A stretch of DNA of 64,000 nucleotides, from positions 1,240,001 through 1,304,000 of the forward strand of contig JAIGNY010002050.1 of the NCBI GenBank assembly GCA_020152595.1, read 5' to 3'. Of the stretch, positions 21,930 through 32,760 are shown piece after piece. The DNA is from Chiridota heheva (Eukaryota; Echinodermata; Holothuroidea; Apodida; Chiridotidae). The translations under genes and the position numbers were made by a program. The notes beneath the pieces are model-generated. The model saw only the letters and a list, made by a program, of their open reading frames with translations, had not been told where the DNA came from and did not search any database. The stretch's first letter is position 1. Every line of letters starts with the position of its first letter.

Positions 21930-22756
21930 GATTAAGCATGACTGTATTTAAGGACCCAGATATTGATTGCAATCAACCAGCTAATCTAAAATCTATACAG
22001 GCCTATACATATATAATTATATTGTGATTTCATATTATATTGTAGCGTATTACAACTAAGAGAAGACCGGGGATATGACATTTCCAAATTGACCAACTTC
22101 AATTTTTTCACACAATTATCATGGCAACTTTTATGATTGGGCATGATTGTGACCTTACACTACATCCCTGTATGCCTATACACTAGCATTGTTTACTTAA
22201 CAATATATGACAATTTTTCCCTATTTTTTTATTTTTCTATCACGGCATTGACATGGCAATTGTCCTGATTGGACATGACCGTGACCTTAAAAGACCCAGA
22301 TCTTGATTGCAATCTAATGGGCAGTTTTAAATATATATACTTAGACATTGGAATGTGTTTTATGCTGTAAAGTTTAAAAGATATGACATTTTCTATCAAT
22401 TTCAAGCTTTTCGTCACCGAGTTGCCATGGTAACGGTCATGATAAGGCATGATTGTGACCTCAAATGACCTAGATCTTGATTACAACCAATATGGCAGCT
22501 TCAAATATATATACTTAATTAAACATATATGTGTTTTAATGTTGTTTAGTTACAAATATATGTCATTTCCTTAAATTTCATTTTTTTATCACTTTGTTGC
22601 CATGACAACGCCCTGGCGCTCACACCCACCATCAGTTTAATGGCAAACAAGCAGAAAATGATTGCTGAGGGTCCAGACTAAGTAAAAAGTGTAGTGGTTG
22701 AAAATCCCTAAGGGGGGATGGTTTCGATATATTGGCCCATAGACTAACTGGGGTAT
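21930..22756 (-). repeat. Right inverted arm with iterated subrepeats
   Basis: Four subrepeats carry GTTGCCATGACAAC (22,596-22,609), GTTGCCATGGTAAC (22,421-22,434), a TTGACATGGCAATT version (about 22,249) and TTATCATGGCAAC (about 22,115). They alternate with GTGACCT...AGATCTTGATTGCAAT blocks. The outer 165 bp is the near-perfect reverse complement of 17,813-17,973. Confidence 0.8.
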
Positions 22757-23489
22757 GTATCTCCACTTGCGGCTAGTGGGATAGTACAGACAATCACCCC
22801 ACACACCCCTCTCATTCTCCCCATCCACATGTATACTTTTTAAACTTATGTTATACCCAAGATTGGCATGCATGAAAACAGTTTTCCGGAAGCTCTATTT
22901 TGTTATCAAGAACATAATCTTAAATACATAGTTACCGTGTACCGCTTCCCCCACACACATATTATCCCTCTTTTAAAGGTTTTTGATTCCCAGTAACATT
23001 TTGGATTCCCCAATTCCGAAAAGTCATTTCGAAGAAATTTTTTTAAAGGCTTCAGAGACAAACAGAGAAGGGCATATATGAAGAGTCACCTCTGAAATGG
23101 AAAGAATATAAACAAAAAACATTCCACTCACAAGCCCCATAATTTTCCAACATCTTTCCCCATAATTGATGTTTAGTCATATTTGCTTGAAATCTCTTGC
23201 AAAAGGCTTAACAGCTTTCCGAAATTTAACGTTTTTTTGTTTAATTTCATCTCCCAAACGGAAAGAGAATAAAGTAGGGTGATTAGGCAAAGGTAAAATC
23301 CTCTAACAATGAGCTAGGAGCAGTTTACCCCCTTGCCGTGCTTAGGCCTCTGTTCAGGACCTAGGCAGCTATTAGTTAGAATACATTTGGGAAAACATTG
23401 TCCCCCACATTCACGGTGGAGGAAAAGTGTCCCCTCCCCCCTCCCTGTGCCTTACACTTCTTTAAAGAAAAGTCACTTTTTGAAGGAGA
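22757..23489. other. Spacer, no gene recognised
   Basis: AT-rich spacer with C-rich tracts (for example at 23,401-23,450). I see no coding region. Confidence 0.5.
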
Positions 23490-25393
23490 AGTTGTCATGA
23501 ATGACTACTTTTGTGCCTGTTTTTACTAAGGAGTCCCTTGTTGATGATGTTTTAGATTATCTTAGTGTGCACTCTCCGTATATCCATTAAGGATATTGAT
23601 TTTTTACTTGGTGTTGTGTCTAAGAAGTAAAAAGGTTTGAATTCAAATAAAACACCCGGTCCAGATGGTATCCTGCTGTCTTACAGAGTGTTCTGATGTT
23701 CTTTTTGTTCCCCTGAGTATTATCTTTTTAAAGGGCTTTGATGTTGGTGTTGTTCAATGTTGATAAATGCAAAGTTACTCATTTTTGTCAGAGCAATTTG
23801 GCTTTTGATTACTGCATGAATGGTTCAAATCTTGGTTGTTTATCAAGACAGAAATATAGGCGTTGTCATTACTGGCAATCTGAAGCCTTCTAAACAGTGT
23901 GGTTTAGCAGCTGCAAGGGCAAATAGGATGCTTGGTTTGATTAAAAGAAATTTGTTTTCTTTGTATAGAGGCTGTTCTTTAATTTGTATAAGCAGTTAGT
24001 CAGGCCTCACCTTGAGTATGCTATTCAGGCTTGGGGTCCCTTTTATGAGAAGGATAAGTTCATTTTGGAGCAGGTTCAGCGAAGAGCCACTATACTTATT
24101 CCCGAAGTAAGGAATCTCTCTCATGAATCTAGGTTGCAAATTCTTGGTTTGACCACCCTTGAGTAGAGAAGAGCACGTGGCGATATGATTTATTTTTATA
24201 TTCCTATCTAGTAGTGATACTACCAAGTTACAGCAATCAGAGAAGAGTTTTCGGTTGAACTACGAAAAAGATTTAAAGTTTTACAAGACTGCTGTGGTGA
24301 GACTGAAGTACTTAATAACTTTGAAGAGGTTGAGTCTTTGTGGCAGACATTTGAAGAGATATACAATGGGGCAGCTAGAAAGGTCATTGGGTACAAAAAG
24401 AAGGGCCAAAAGCCATGGATTAGCAGAGAAAGTTAGAAATGTCTTGAGGAGAGAAAACAGCTGAAGGTTAAGATTGAGAATGCCAAGTCAATTAGAATTA
24501 AAGATATTATGAGAGCTAAGTATGCTGAAAAAGACAAGCATGTGACGAAAAGCTTAAGGAAATATAAAAGAAAGTGGGTTGAAGACCTTGCTATATCTGC
24601 AGAGGAAGCAGCTAGTAATGGCAGAATGAGAAACCTTTACAAGATAACCAAAACCATTTGCAATAAAAGTACGAAGGTTAGGAATGCTATAAGAGACAAG
24701 GACGGGAATCTATTAACGGATGAAAAAGAGAGCGATGGAAAGAGCATTTCGAGGAGATACTGAATAGACCAGATCCTGTTTTCCAGTTCCTAACATAACA
24801 TGTTGACCCTGGAATAGACGAAATCAGTACCAGTTATATTACAAGAAGTGAAATAAAAGATGCATTGAAGAAGCTGAAGAATAACAAAGCTGCAGGCAAG
24901 GATGATATAGCTGCCGAGTTGTTAAAAGCTGATATATGCACATCAGTATTATGGCTTGAAGAGCTGTTCAGAATTGTATAGGAAAAGGAAGTTATGCTAA
25001 AATTATGAAAGCAAGGACTGATAACAAAAATACCTAAGAAAGGCAATACTACTGTATGCGATAACTGGCGCGGAATAACCTTAGCATCCATACCAAGCAA
25101 AGTATTTGGAAGAGTTTTAATCTACAGAATTAGAAACGGTGTTGATAGTAAGATGAGAGGTGAACAGGATGGATTTAGAAGAGGAAGGAGTACCACCGAG
25201 CAAATTTTCATCCTGCCCGACATTCTAGAACAGGTGGCTGAATGGCAGTCAACCATATATATCGCCTTTGTTGACTTCAAGAAGGCGTTTGACTCCGTAC
25301 ATAGAGAAAGCCTTTGGGAAATGATGGCAGCCTATGGTATTTCACAAAAAACGATGTTTGATTAAAGCGTTATATGAAGACAGTGAATGTGCA

Positions 25394-27002
25394 ATTTACT
25401 TCCTGCTATTACAAATATAGTCAACCTCTTTCTCATGAATGGTGAAGTACTACCAGTACTGAAATCCGCACACATTACACCTCTGTTAAAAAAGGAGGGC
25501 TCGACCAGGACAATTTTGAGAACTACCGCCCTGTGTCCAATCTGAGTTTCCCATAAAAAGTAGTGGAGAAAGTGGCAGCAAGTAGATTTGATGCCTATCT
25601 AAAGGACATTGATTTGTGCGAACCTTTCCAGAGTGCATACACAAAGTTCTGTTCAACCGAAACAGCACTTTTGAAAGTACAGGCTGATATACAGTTTGAG
25701 TTAGATAGGGGTAATGTAGCGCTGCTGGTGTTGTTGGACGTGTCAGCAGCGTTCTATACGATAGATCACCAGGCACTACTTCAACGCTTTGAAAACATGT
25801 ATGGTATCAAATGCACAGGCCTGAAGTGGATATCATCATATCGCAGTGATCGGCATCAGACTGTTATTATCAATGGTCATGCCTCTAGGCCAACTGTTTT
25901 GGACTGTTTTGGACCAAGGGTCTGTTTTAGGCCCCAAGTTTTACATTATGTACACAAAGCCACTGGGGAGCCTTATCAGGAAGCACAAGCTATCACATAT
26001 ACGCTCATGATACGTAGGTATGTTTGTCTTTCAGCCCCAAAAATATTGCAGACCAGAATAGCAACAATCGCAGATTAGAGGCATGTTTGTGTGATATAGA
26101 GCAATGGATGGTAAATAACAAGTTAAAGTTGAACTGTGATAAGACAGAGGTGATGGTGTTTAGCACAAAGTGGAGCCGGTATAAATTGGATGTGGCTGTT
26201 AATTTTGGAGGTGACAGAATAACACCTACTACATCTGTGAGGAACCTTGGTTTTGTATTTTGACAGTGCTATGTCCATGAAAAAGCATGTCAACCAAGTC
26301 AGCCGGTCTTGCTATGCGCACATCAGGAACATTCAACGGATACACTCATTGCTGAATACAGAAGCCACCAAATCTTTAGTGCACAGTTTGATTACTTCGC
26401 GGCTTGAATACTGTAATGCCAAAGAGCTTCTGTGTAGAAGCTCTTTGGTAATGCGCTACTGTGTGGTGTAACAGACTCTTTAACCGGTAAATTGCAGCGT
26501 GTTCAGAAAACAGCGGCCTGAATAATCACTCGCACAAGAAGATCTGAACACATTACGCCTGTGCTGAAGGAGCTCCACTGGCTTCCCGTGAGTTACCGTA
26601 TCAAGTACAAGGTCATCGTGCACACTTTCCGGGCATTATGTGGCTTATCACCTTGTTATATGACAAATATGTTTAAACTGTATACTCCAGCGCGTGCACT
26701 CAGGTCATGTAGATCTTCAAGTTTCGTGGTACCACGAACAAAAACTGTCAGTTATGGTGACAAATCTTGTAGAACAATAGCATCAGCACTCTGGAACAAC
26801 CTTCCAAGTGATGTCTGAGACTGTTTAATTTTAAACAATTTTAAATCTTTATTAAAAACATATCTATTTAAGCTAGCATATGGACTATAACTTCTAATTA
26901 TACTAATTTATATCATACTTCATATACAGTGCTTATAAGCATGATTTTTCATGAATTTTAGCACTCTAATATTTGGTATAATAATAATAATAATAATAAT
27001 AA
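25394..27002 (+). mobile_element. L2-like retrotransposon, innermost layer
   Basis: A 5-prime-truncated element starting within RT: SAHITPLLKKEG, NYRPVSNLSFP, PFQSAYTKFCSTETALLKVQ, LLVLLDVSAAFYTIDHQALL, then a damaged QGSVLGP-like block. The C-terminal part has CDIEQWMVNNKLKLN, LITSRLEYCNA, HITPVLKELHWLPV and SALWNNLPSDV, all typical of L2/L2-related non-LTR elements. The catalytic YADD reads TAC GCT CAT GAT (YAHD) at 26,000-26,011, an active-site Asp to His change, followed by a stop. A frameshift at about 26,260 and further stops occur. The 3-prime tail is an ATA/TAA microsatellite (26,977-27,003) abutting RTE sequence. Confidence 0.87.
26420..26447. repeat. 28-bp perfect hairpin insertion with 7-bp direct repeats
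   Basis: CAAAGAGCTTCT - GTGT - AGAAGCTCTTTG is a 12-4-12 perfect palindrome. It is flanked by GTAATGC at 26,413-26,419 and 26,448-26,454. Without it and one repeat, the L2 frame reads through the expected EYCNALL motif, so it is a secondary insertion into the L2-like element. Confidence 0.85.
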
Positions 27003-28278
27003 TAGATGGTGGTGTGGAATCTGAATGGTTTCAAGTCAAAAATGGTGTAAAGCAAGGTAATGTATTGTTATGGTTCCTTTTCCTGATGGTGGTAGACTGA
27101 GTGATGAGGAAAACGACAGATGATAACAGGAATGGAATTAGATGGAAGTTCATGTCAACCCTTGAGGACTTAGATTTTGCTGATGATATTGCTCTACTTT
27201 CATCTACATATCAACACATGCAAACCAAAGGGATCAGGTTCAATCAGTATGCTGCACAAACTGGGCTAAGAATTAATCAAGATAAGACAGCCAATGAAAG
27301 TTAACAGCAAATGTGCAAACAAAGTTTATATTGATAACTAACAACTAAATGAAGTAAACAAGTTCAGATACCTTAGTGCAACAGTAAGCTTACAAGGTGG
27401 TGGCGAGGAAGATATCCAAAACAGAATTTCTAAAGCAAGAGTAGCATTTATGAAGTTAGATAAGATATGGAACTCAAGCACATTCTTAATATATACAAAA
27501 ATACGACTGTCTAACTCTCTTGTTAAGTCTGTACTCTTGTGGGGTTGCAAGACGTAATTAATGTAGCAGATAGTAAAAAGCTGGACACATTTATGTTCAA
27601 ATGCTACAGGAGAATTTTAAAGATCAGATGGCCATATGTAATATCTAACGATGAAATACTGGGAATCACTAAACAGACAAAATCAGCACTGAAGTAAAGA
27701 GAAGGTGGAGGTGGATTGGTCATGTGATGCGCATGAGCACTATTAAGCACTGTGTGACATCTATGACGTAGAAACCAGAGGGAAGAAGGAAAGTTGGTTG
27801 TCCTAGAATGACCTGGAGAAGGACAATTGAGAATGAGAGGAAAGTGATGGGATGGAGCTCGTGGACAGAAGCCAGACAAGTTGCAAATAACAGAATTCAG
27901 TGGGGAGAGTGCACTGCAGCCTTATGGGCCAGAAGGCCTGAAGAGTTTAGCTGAAGTGAGGTGAGTGAGGCTTTGACTTCCTCTTATTTCTTGCATGTTT
28001 CAGCTAATCCTCATGTGACACGTGGAAACAGTTTGAAGATGACCAAAGAGTTCTCACGGATAGATATTGGACGTTCTACCTCTTCGCAAAGAGTTGTTAA
28101 TGAGTGGAATGGTTTGCCTGAGTAGGTAGTTAGCTTCAACTCTGTTCACAATTTCAAGGTCAACATTCTTTACTAAATCTGGGCGTCTTTGATTTTTTTT
28201 GTAATGGTGGTGTTAGTTTCGGCTTTTTATGAGGTGACTAACTCTTCTTAGCCCGTCATCTTGTTATGTTATGTTATG

Positions 28279-29703
28279 CACTATGCTTACACTATTCAGG
28301 AGCGGCGGTACTTGGTAAAAATCATTTTAGGCGAACATGTGTTTTCACGTTACGCAACCTCATTATATCCAACAGTATTTTCTATAGCATATCATCTGAC
28401 TTCATTACCCCCCACCCCTCGTAAATATGTTGAAAGCTCCGCCGTTCCTGTTAGCCATTTTATAAATACATTGAAACATTTCTATTTCCATTTCTCAATA
28501 TTCAATTTTCCAAAGTGTGTAATTCAATTTTAGCGTGATTTTGTCCCCCAAACATTTGACTTTTCCCCCACATTCGGTAGGAAAATTCCGCCCATTTTTC
28601 ATGTTGGTATGCGTCATGAGGCTGATTAGGCAGGTAAGGAGTAGTATCACCCAATACATATGAAACGTTCCTGAATGAAATATTTTGTTACAGGTCTACA
28701 ATTTTATTGACAAAACAGTTATCGTCTTCATTGCATTTGTATTTAATAAATGAAAATTACTCCCCCCCTTCTCCCTTCTAGTAGATAGAATCACTGAGAT
28801 CAAGCAGCATTCATTTTGAAAAGGTACTTTTGTAATATTTTTTTAAAGTATTCGCAAATTCCGCCAAAACTTATAGCACCGTTTACAGTAATTGACCGAG
28901 TTGCACTTTTCATTTTCAAAAGGGGTACTTTATTCAACTTTTGTATGGGGGCATGTTTCCCCTGCTCTCCCCGTTTCTACACCTATATATTGACTATCAC
29001 GACATAGACATGAAATTCATTAAAACAAATATGCAAGAACTGGAGAACAATTATTGACTGAACTAGACGGCTTTTAGCTGTAGGCTGAAATTCTTCTCCC
29101 AAATATCTTTTGACCGTTTTGCCACATATATTTTATTTCGTTTAAATGATATTTTATTGCATATCAAACATGCCTCTTCCATTGTGTAATATGTGATGTA
29201 AACTTTTTCTCGCGCTGTTGTCTTGTTTTCTCTCGAGGAAGATCGTGGTTGCGAATATTTGAAAGCTAACACTCGCAGCATAATGATCTGGCCGTGTGCG
29301 TATTATTTGTGTTAGCCCGTCGCGAGTCGGACGGGCAAACTTGTCCAGGTAAACAATTAGCTCCGAAAATCATTCAATGTCATTCTTTTTTGTTGTACAT
29401 AAGGAGATCAAAATGTATTTAATAAGTTAACAATACTATTGTCATCAAATTGGTAGTTCGCCAGTACTAGTTTTATAAGTTTTGCTATTATAATTTTTAA
29501 AAGTGTAGGTCGTATGATAGGTCAAAATGAAGATCCCAATGTAAGTTTGTGTTAGGTTGTCTCATTCAGTATTGCAGGTAGTGCGTAGCATGTAGGGCAT
29601 ACTGAGTGAGATGTTTATTTTCCTGAAATAAAAATATATTCATTTTCTGGTTATGTTGCGTTTTTAAAATTGTTCTATTTTTTTGATTACTGAAAGTGTC
29701 TAA
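28279..29703. other. Spacer between convergent CR1-like copies
   Basis: No recognised gene. It includes a 72-codon minus-strand frame at 29,063-29,281 without known motifs. The flanking CR1-like copies A and B point toward each other across this 1.4-kb stretch. Confidence 0.45.
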
Positions 29704-32700
29704 CATAACATAACAAGATGACGGGCTAAGAAGGATTAGTCACCCCATAAAAAGCCCAAACTAACACCACCACCACCACAAAAAAAAAAATTCAAAGACG
29801 CCAAGATTAAGTAAGGAACATATGAATGTTGACTTTAAAATTGTGAACAGAATTGGAGCTAATTACCCACTCAGGCAAACTACTTCACTCATTGACAACA
29901 CTTTGTGAAAAGCTAAAACGTCAAATATCTATCCCTGAGAATCATTTGGTCAACTTCAAACTGTTACCACGTGTCACATGAGGATTAGCTGAAACATGCA
30001 AGAAATATCAGGAAGTCAAAGCATCACTATCAGATAGGAATTTCAAAACCTGGATCATATCGACACGTACTCTTCTCAACTCAAACGTGGTCAAACTGAG
30101 AATTTGCAACCTAGATAAAGTCTAGTAGCTCCACGCTGAACCTGCTCCAAAATGAACTTATCCTTCTCATAAAAGAGACTCCAAGCCTGAATAGCATACT
30201 CAAGGCGAGGCCTTACTAACTGCTTATACAAATTAAGAACAACCTCTCTACCAAGAAAACAAAAATTTCTTTTAATCAAACCAAGCATCCTATTTGCCCT
30301 TGCAGCTGCTAAAGCACACTTGTTTAGAAGGCTTCAGATTGCAAGTAATGAGAACACCTAGATCCCTTTCTTGATCAAGTCAATAAAGATTTGACCCATT
30401 CATGCAGTAATCATAAGCCAAATTGCTCTGACCGAAATGAATAACTTTGCATTTATCAATATTGAATGACATCTGCCACGTTCGGGACCAAGAAACTAAC
30501 TTATTCAGATCAGTTTACAAAAGTAAAGAATCACTAGCATCATCAACAATCCTGTACAGCTTAGTGTCATCAGCAAATTTACAAATCCTGGAGCCAAGGA
30601 AACATAAATATCATTTATGAAGATTAAGAAAAGAAGCGAACCCAACACAGAGCCCTGAGAAACACCACTTGTAACCTTCTTCCATGGAGATACTTCACCA
30701 TTAACAACAACTCTTTGTGACCTGTCAACCAACCAAGAATTTATCCAACTGGTAGACTTTCCCTCCACACCAAGCGCTCTTGTTTTAATCATAAGCCTGC
30801 CTAACGGAACCTTATCAAATGCTTTTTAGAAATCTAAATAGATAACATCCACATTATGACCAGAATCAACTAGATTAGTAAAATCATCAAGAAACTCCAA
30901 TAAATTAGAAAAATAAGACCTCTTAGGTAAGAACCCATGCTGGGACAAATTTAACAAACCATTTATCAGTAAATGATCTAGTACAACATCATTCACAATG
31001 GACTCCATGACCTTGCACACAACACTAGTAAGACTCACTTGCCTACACTTACAGGGGAAACTGTGGTCACCATTTTTTTTTAAACAGGAGTGACATTAGC
31101 AATTTTCCAATCACTAGGAACAACACCAACATCAAAGCACTTTGAAAAGATAATACTTAGGGGAACAGAAAGAACATCAGAACACTCGCGTAAGACAGCA
31201 GGATGTATACCACCTAGACCGGGTGTTTTATTCGAATTCAAACCCTTCAACTTCTTTGACACAACATCAACTGAAAAGTTATTATCTTTATTGGATACTG
31301 GAGAGTGCACACTAAGATAATCCACAACATCATCAGCAAGGGACTCCTGATTAAAAACATACACAAAGTAGTCATTTAAAACCTCAACCATATCCTTACT
31401 ACTATTGATAGTAAAACTATCATTACCCTAAAGGGGACCACCAACCTCCTTGGGTTTTTGCTTTGAGCGAACATAAGAATGAAATGATTAAGGATTAATC
31501 TTAACCTTTTTGGACAAACGTTTTTCAAAAAAGAACTTTAGTATCTCTTATCAAACCCTTTGTGAACTTTTGGCCGATTACGCCAACAGACGTTCTTTAA
31601 TGGGACAAACCTATTTACACCCTGCAATACTTTAGCTCGGAAAAAATCTTATGCTTTAGAAGGATCTAAGTCACAGAGCAAAGAAGTCCAATCGAATGAC
31701 AAATTGTCCTGAAATGCAGCAAAGTCAGCATTCTTCAAATCTAAAACCAGTTTTTAGCTGGAGAAGCCTTGATGAAACAATACAGATCAAAACCAATGCG
31801 GTCATGATCACTACATCCTACCTTACCGTTACTTAGCACATTTCTAAGCATACTTTTTTCAATAAATCGAATGACAAATTGTGCTGAAGTGCAGCAAAGT
31901 CAGCATTCTTTAAATCTAAAACCAGTTTTTTAGCTGGAGAAGCCTTGATGAAACAATACATATCAAAACCAATGCGGTCATGATCACTACATCCTACCTT
32001 ACCGTTACTTAGCACATTTCTAAGCATACTTTTTTCAATAAATCGAATGACAAATTGTGCTGAAGTGCAGCAAAGTCAGCATTCTTTAAATCTAAAACCA
32101 GTTTTTTAGCTGGAGAAGCCTTGATGAAACAATACAGATCAAAACCAATGCGGTCATGATCACTACATCCTACCTTACCGTTACTTAGCACATTTCTAAC
32201 CATACTTTCTTCACTACTGAAAATCAAATCAAGACAATTACTACCATTCGTGCCAAACAACACCTGCTGGGTGAAAAAACAGTCGCATGCACTTCCAGAA
32301 AATCTTTACCATGTGCACCACTAGGACAAAGATTCCAATCAATGTCTGGAAAATTAAAACCCCCCAAAAACAATAACCCTCCTAGAAGCAACTTTCCTGG
32401 AGCAGTCAAGCAATTTCTTATTGTTCTAAGAAGTAGAATTTGGTAATCTATACACAACATCAACAACCACTGAACTACCAACATTGTCATCAACAATCAG
32501 CTCACACCATAGACAATTTGAAAAACCAAAAGAAAACTGAGCAGTCCTATCCTATCTATACAATTAAAACTGTCTTCCACAAACAATAAAACGCCACCTC
32601 CTCTACCATCGAGATTATCTAATCTGTCTTACCTGAAAACTGTGTAACCTGTAATATGTTATTTCACTATAAATCCAACTCTCAGTAATACCAATTATAT

Positions 32701-32760
32701 CAGGTCTACTAATTTAAACTTCAGCCAAAAGCTTCAATTTTTGTAAAATGTCTTCAATCC
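29704..32760 (-). mobile_element. CR1-like retrotransposon copy B, nearly full coding span
   Basis: Reading down from 32,760, an APE endonuclease begins with IIGITESWIYSE (catalytic Glu), GRGGGVLLFVEDS, GGFNFPDIDW, NCLDLIFSSEESMVRNV and KVGCSDHD. After the linker comes RT: NSNKTPGLGGIHPAVLRECS, GVVPSDWKIANVTPV, TSVVCKVMESIVNDVVLDHL, SQHGFLPKRSYFSNLLEFLD, VDVIYLDF (catalytic Asp), VTSGVSQGSVLG, and ICKFADDTKLY in a neighbouring frame. The post-RT block MLGLIKRN, LVRPRLEYAIQAWS, LEQVQRGAT follows. It ends AGCCCGTCATCTTGTTATGT, the same TTATG-repeat tail as copy A. Multiple frameshifts and stops; inactive. The jockey/CR1/L2 group is certain, the exact clade less so. Confidence 0.88.
31691..32216 (-). 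repeat. 176-bp tandem triplication within CR1-like copy B
   Basis: ATCGAATGACAAATTGT starts copies at 31,691, 31,866 and 32,042 (periods 175 and 176 bp). Each carries the same segment encoding KVGCSDHDRIGFD...CFIKASPAKK. The copies are nearly identical, apart from a 1-nt deletion in a T run and a few substitutions, so the triplication is recent relative to the decay of the element. Confidence 0.93.

Larger units (their letters stand above)
17813..22756. mobile_element. About 4.9-kb element with long composite inverted arms and an uncharacterised protein gene
   Basis: The left arm (about 17,813-18,500) and right arm (about 21,930-22,756) are inverted copies. The outer match includes TTAGTC...GGGCCAA...CCCCCCTTAGGGATTTTC. 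An almost perfect stretch follows, from CACTACACTTTTTA through GTCTGGACCCTCAGCAATCA to GGTGTGAGCGCCAGGGCGTT. Inside this come about 174-bp subrepeats (three left, four right). The arms enclose one gene in two pieces (18,556-19,419 and about 20,880-21,523), interrupted by an antisense LINE. A 193-bp MITE sits in the left arm. This layout is that of a DNA transposon whose transposase would be the enclosed protein, but I recognise no DDE or tyrosine recombinase signature in the surviving parts. The exact ends and target duplication were not resolved. Confidence 0.75.
24219..27969 (+). mobile_element. RTE-like retrotransposon copy 1 (5-prime truncated), middle layer
   Basis: It aligns with the fuller RTE copy at 45,404-48,773, starting at about 46,640 of that copy. 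Readable parts are the linker (YKRKWVEDLAISAEEAA), the RT fingers (RGEQDGFRRGRSTTEQIF), IYIAFVDFKKAFDSVHRESLW with an Asp of the first RT motif, and after the L2-like insertion LEDLDFADDIALLSS with the FADD catalytic box near 27,173. The 3-prime region ends GCCTGAAGAGTTTAGCTGAA then GTGAGGTGAGTGAG. The endonuclease is absent. It is interrupted at GTGAATGTGCA (25,393) by an L2-like element and resumes at AGATGGTGGTGTGG (about 27,003). Confidence 0.88.
23490..28278 (+). mobile_element. CR1-like retrotransposon copy A, outer layer of a three-level nest
   Basis: CR1-like sequence occupies 23,490-24,218 and 27,970-28,278. The first part has the region before RT (SLVDDVLDYLSVHSP-like, then NSNKTPGPDGI-like). 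An internal deletion removes most of the palm, including the FADD box. The sequence then jumps to NVDKCKVTH-like text and the post-RT block NRMLGLIKRN, LVRPHLEYAIQAWG, LEQVQRRAT, GLTTLE. The second part continues directly with PHVTRGNSLKMTKEFSRIDI and VVNEWNGLPE, and ends in GTTATGTTATGTTATG. The join CTAGTAGTGAT / GCTTTGACTTCC matches the uninterrupted sequence of copy B, which proves that 24,219-27,969 is an insertion. Many stops; inactive. Confidence 0.85.

Noticed and set aside
28261..28533. 90-codon plus-strand frame starting MLCYVMHYAYT
   Set aside because: Its start is the TTATG tail repeat of the CR1-like element and the remainder has no recognisable motif.
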